In this document: piece by piece, positions 61,101-64,000 of the stretch
Position numbering within the stretch: the first letter of the stretch is position 1
Layout of the letters: every line of letters starts with the position of its first letter
Assembly: GCA_031216445.1 (NCBI GenBank)
Contig: CM062210.1
Location: 17,009,501 to 17,073,500 of the forward strand
Reading direction: 5' to 3'
Source: Lateolabrax maculatus
Lineage: Eukaryota; Chordata; Actinopteri; Acropomatiformes; Lateolabracidae
DNA length: 64,000 nt
Notes under the pieces: model-generated
What the model saw: only the letters and a program-made list of their open reading frames with translations
The model's database searches: none
Told to the model about the DNA's origin: nothing
Translations under genes and position numbers: made by a program

Positions 61101-61944
61101 AGACCAGGGAGGACAGTTCTGAAGCGGTGCAGGTTTGAGATGTTAATGTTTTTCCAAGTTGAGTCTGGGTGTAACTGGGCTAGTCTGAAGTATATTGCAT
61201 GCTCCGGTTGATTCTATACCTGATTCAAAGGATTCTGGTGCTCAAGCAGGGCCCAGAGGATGAAGGGAGGCAGAAAAAAGGTATGAAGGAAGGAAAGCTA
61301 TATATGAATGAGTTCAGTAGTGTACAGACATTCTAGTTTTCTAATCTTTGGCCGCCAAAATGTTTTTGAATTTTAAGTTTTCCCTTATCTTTTCTCTTTA
61401 AAACTTGTTTGATAGAGGTGAAGAACTAACTTCCCCATGAACACAATTCCTATCCCTTGAATTTCTCTACAGGTGCACGGCAAAAGTTGCATATTAACAA
61501 AAGAGACAATTGCTGACTGTTTCTGGAGGGATTCAAACAGAGCTTTGGGGCATCACAGTCTTTCATTAGAATGCTGATCTAGTCAAAATGCAAGCCTGGA
61601 AAACACAAACTTGGTGAAGAAGGGGAAGGCTTGCCTTGTCAGGAGTTTACATGGATACGCCAAAGAAGAGGGCAGTCTCTCCTCTTTCTCTTTCTCCTTC
61701 TCTCCCTTTCTCTTTCTGTCTTCAATTGTTCTGCTCCATGGCTTCATCAGCAGTTTCTCTCCATTTGAAAGCGTGGGATTATGCAAGAGAAGCAGCATCA
61801 AATGATAGGTAACTCACCCACCCCCCCCAATACCGCCCCCTCTCTCTTGTCTTTAAGTCTCCCGGCTGCTGAGCATGTAAATCTGTGAAGCCTGTAAAAA
61901 CACAACTCAACAGTCAAGTCACTCACTGACAGGCAGCACTGTCA
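58101..61944. other. non-genic stretch; short tandem and homopolymer tracts
   Basis: No gene was recognised; the longest frame is 107 codons (60778-61101, minus) with no domain. Contents include A16 at 59306-59321, a perfect 11-bp tandem (CAGCTGTATAT x 2) at 60085-60106, and a pyrimidine tract at 61675-61719. Confidence 0.7.
61033..61060. repeat. palindrome followed by (CA)8
   Basis: The 14-bp palindrome TGCACGTACGTGCA (61033-61046) runs into a (CA)8 tract (61045-61060). All steps alternate purine and pyrimidine over about 28 bp, favourable for Z-DNA. Confidence 0.93.
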
Positions 61945-61945
61945 G

Positions 61946-62013
61946 CACACACACACACACAAGACAGTTTTTGAAGTCAAGGTCAAATGTATGAAAACAT
62001 ACAGTAGTGCCTA

Positions 62014-62046
<33 letters not shown>
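61946..62046. repeat. (CA)8 and (GT)15 tracts in inverted arrangement
   Basis: (CA)8 at 61946-61961 and (GT)15 at 62016-62046 lie on the same strand 54 bp apart, so they are complementary and could form a hairpin with a 16-bp stem. The tracts produce a spurious minus-strand frame with a His-Thr run. Confidence 0.95.
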
Positions 62047-62048
<2 letters not shown>

Positions 62049-64000
62049 GTATTGTACGTGGGTGAGCTGATACACAATGGAATGTTTCTAAGCCGCAGAA
62101 GAGCCTTCCGGATGCAATTGTCAGTTTCACTGTAAAGCAGCAACATTGGAGCTATTGTGTGTTGAGGGACCTGTGCATGAAAGCTGGGATGAAGTCAGCT
62201 GAGTGGTTGGTTATGACGCCCTGCACTGCTATTCAGTGTGTGGCAGAGGCAATAAAATGAATGAGGCAGACTACGTTTTCTTTTCCTCCCACCTCTGTAT
62301 TTGTCGATGAAAAATAGAAAGAATTGAGCTTCATTTCCAAAGAGTCTTAAGCCATTGACAATGAACTACATTTATACTGACAGGTTGTGTTAATGCTTCA
62401 TTGGCTATGTGCGTTCTCCTGACTAACTCTTTCTAGAACAAGATTAGAAAATGTCCACAAAAATGTAGTGGGTGGAAATTGCACACAAATATCCATTTTG
62501 TGCAAAGATGGAACAAATAAAAAGCTAAAATATTGCCTTGACATCTTGTTCACAACTGCATTTTTATGAAGAATAGCCTTTTTCTTTTGTGTTCAAGTGC
62601 AATAAAGCCACGCTCCTGCCCTCATGAGACATAACATTTCTGTAAATGATTGCCAACACGGGATGTACTCTCACAGGTTTATCTGAAAGAGTCAATCAAA
62701 ATGAAACCTTTGACGCTCTGTTCTTTATTGACCTATGACAGAACTTGTGCGGACGAAGTGAAGTTGTTTTTATTGACGGCGTGGGTCTTATGTGCAGTGC
62801 CCCAGAAACTCATCTGATGCTGTCAAGCTAAAGCACATTGATTATTGGGTGTCAGTGAGTGAACAGTCTCTGAACCTTTGTGTCTCATCTGAGGCGTTGA
62901 GTCGTCCTTTGAGTCATCATGCTGTTTCTATTTTCTACAGGAACTCACACTGTCCTTTTAGTTGATGAAATCTCTCCATCTCTGGCCTTTAAGGGATTTG
63001 GTTCGATATCTTTTCCAGACTGCAGAACTTTCTGATCCTGGGATTAAAGCTGGGAGCATTTCCGGGCCTTAAAGCCCATTAATTCAACAAAACAAGTATT
63101 ATTTTTCATGAGTTTTTCAAAAGAAATTAAATTTTTCATTGTAATAACACTGACTTACTTTATAATTGATCTTTTGATGATATGTTGATAAGAATTGCCT
63201 GTCTAAATTTCACATTACACAAACAGTGTCTGTTCCCCTGATAGCATTACCTGGCATCTGTGTGTTCTAATGAGTGATTGCTTGCATTGAACCTATTAGT
63301 GGTACAATGCAGGACCTCTTGTTTCATTGACAGACCTTTTGATTATCCCCTTGGCATGCCAATATTCCATTAAACACATTGTTTACTTTGCACATGCAAA
63401 TAGATCCAATCGTACATCATATGTGCGTGGTAATATATTTTGCCCCATTTAATAATGCTATTAAACTTTACTGTGCAATGAAACGACTGTACTCACAGCC
63501 ATTAGTGGCAGTTCAGGAAACCAAGTGTGCTGTAATTTGCACCACATTATCGCCTCCACTGCATTTTACTGTTAATATAATGACCCAATGTGGTGGACAG
63601 CTTCATACTGTCGATTTAGATACATTAGGTATTATTCAACAATAAAGGTCTTAGTGTGGATTTCTATTTACATTTTGTATATGTCTATCCATGTGTCTAT
63701 ATACTGTAAATGGATGCACAATATTCTTCTGTGTGAATCAGTAAGGTTGTACCACTGTTTTTGCTTTTACCATAAAATATGAAAAACTGTATCCCGCCAC
63801 AGCGTGCTCAAAGAAAGATACACTACAATGAGCAGTGCTTAATGAAAATCCCTTAGTTGATTCCTGTACAGAGCCGAGTGATAAAACATCACATCCTCTT
63901 CCCACGCGTGAGTGTCACCCTGCATTACACCTCGGCGGCTGCACAGCAAACCAAACAGGCTCAAGTCATGCCTTGCAGCCCGCCAACCAGTCTGCCCAGC
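62047..64000. other. non-genic stretch to the end of the window
   Basis: No gene was recognised; the longest frame is 88 codons (63379-63645). AT-rich, especially 63080-63200 and 63600-63780. The last 100 bp (from about 63900) are GC-richer, with 'acctcggcggctgcacagc', and may begin a different element beyond the window edge. Confidence 0.7.

Noticed and set aside
1..64000. CRISPR array, operon, prophage or other bacterial system
   Set aside because: No regularly spaced repeats, no dense coding, and the repeat and microsatellite content is that of a vertebrate genome.

Overview
This 64 kb window looks like vertebrate nuclear DNA, most likely from a teleost fish and probably a percomorph. The evidence is the overall texture: AT-leaning single-copy sequence, many TG/CA and TA microsatellites and homopolymers, frequent polypyrimidine tracts, and no operon-like organisation. 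Several dispersed repeats also match, from memory, high-copy families of perch-like fishes. The species assignment is an inference; no search was run.

I find no protein-coding gene, rRNA gene or convincing tRNA gene. The longest open frames (188, 179, 151, 149, 143 and 140 codons) are explained by chance, by microsatellites read through in frame (His-Thr or Tyr-Ile runs), or by overlap with repeats. None shows a recognisable domain or a convincing exon structure. The window is best described as a gene desert or the interior of a very large intron.

Layout. From 1 to 12 kb there is mostly unique sequence with a small inverted repeat fragment (1140-1216) and three stretches that look like cis-regulatory elements: a cluster of TGACA/TGTCA sites at 3985-4160, and TAAT-rich blocks at 6940-7220 and 8265-8840. 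At 12255-12704 there is a complete-looking non-autonomous DNA transposon with TTAA at both ends. From 15.7 to 16.4 kb two different repeats lie side by side and end in a 13-bp-arm palindrome with YY1-like cores. The 16-33 kb part is mainly unique, with TG/G-rich tracts at 25.7-26.2 kb and 32.1 kb. From 33 to 46 kb the repeat load rises: fragments at 33.3 and 40.6 kb, a direct-repeat pair at 40118/41172, and another fragment at 45758. A homeodomain-motif-rich block lies at 45411-45660. From 48 to 64 kb there are a C19 run, a repeat copy at 51036, a (TA)n tract at 54484, a second copy of the 15.7 kb repeat at 57621, and a CA/TG inverted pair at 61.9-62.0 kb.

Because there are no genes, nothing can be said about gene cooperation. 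The plausible biological content is long-range regulation of a gene outside the window, plus the fossil record of several short DNA transposon families, at least five of which begin with the same TTAAAG terminus. I saw nothing that amounts to a new multi-gene system.
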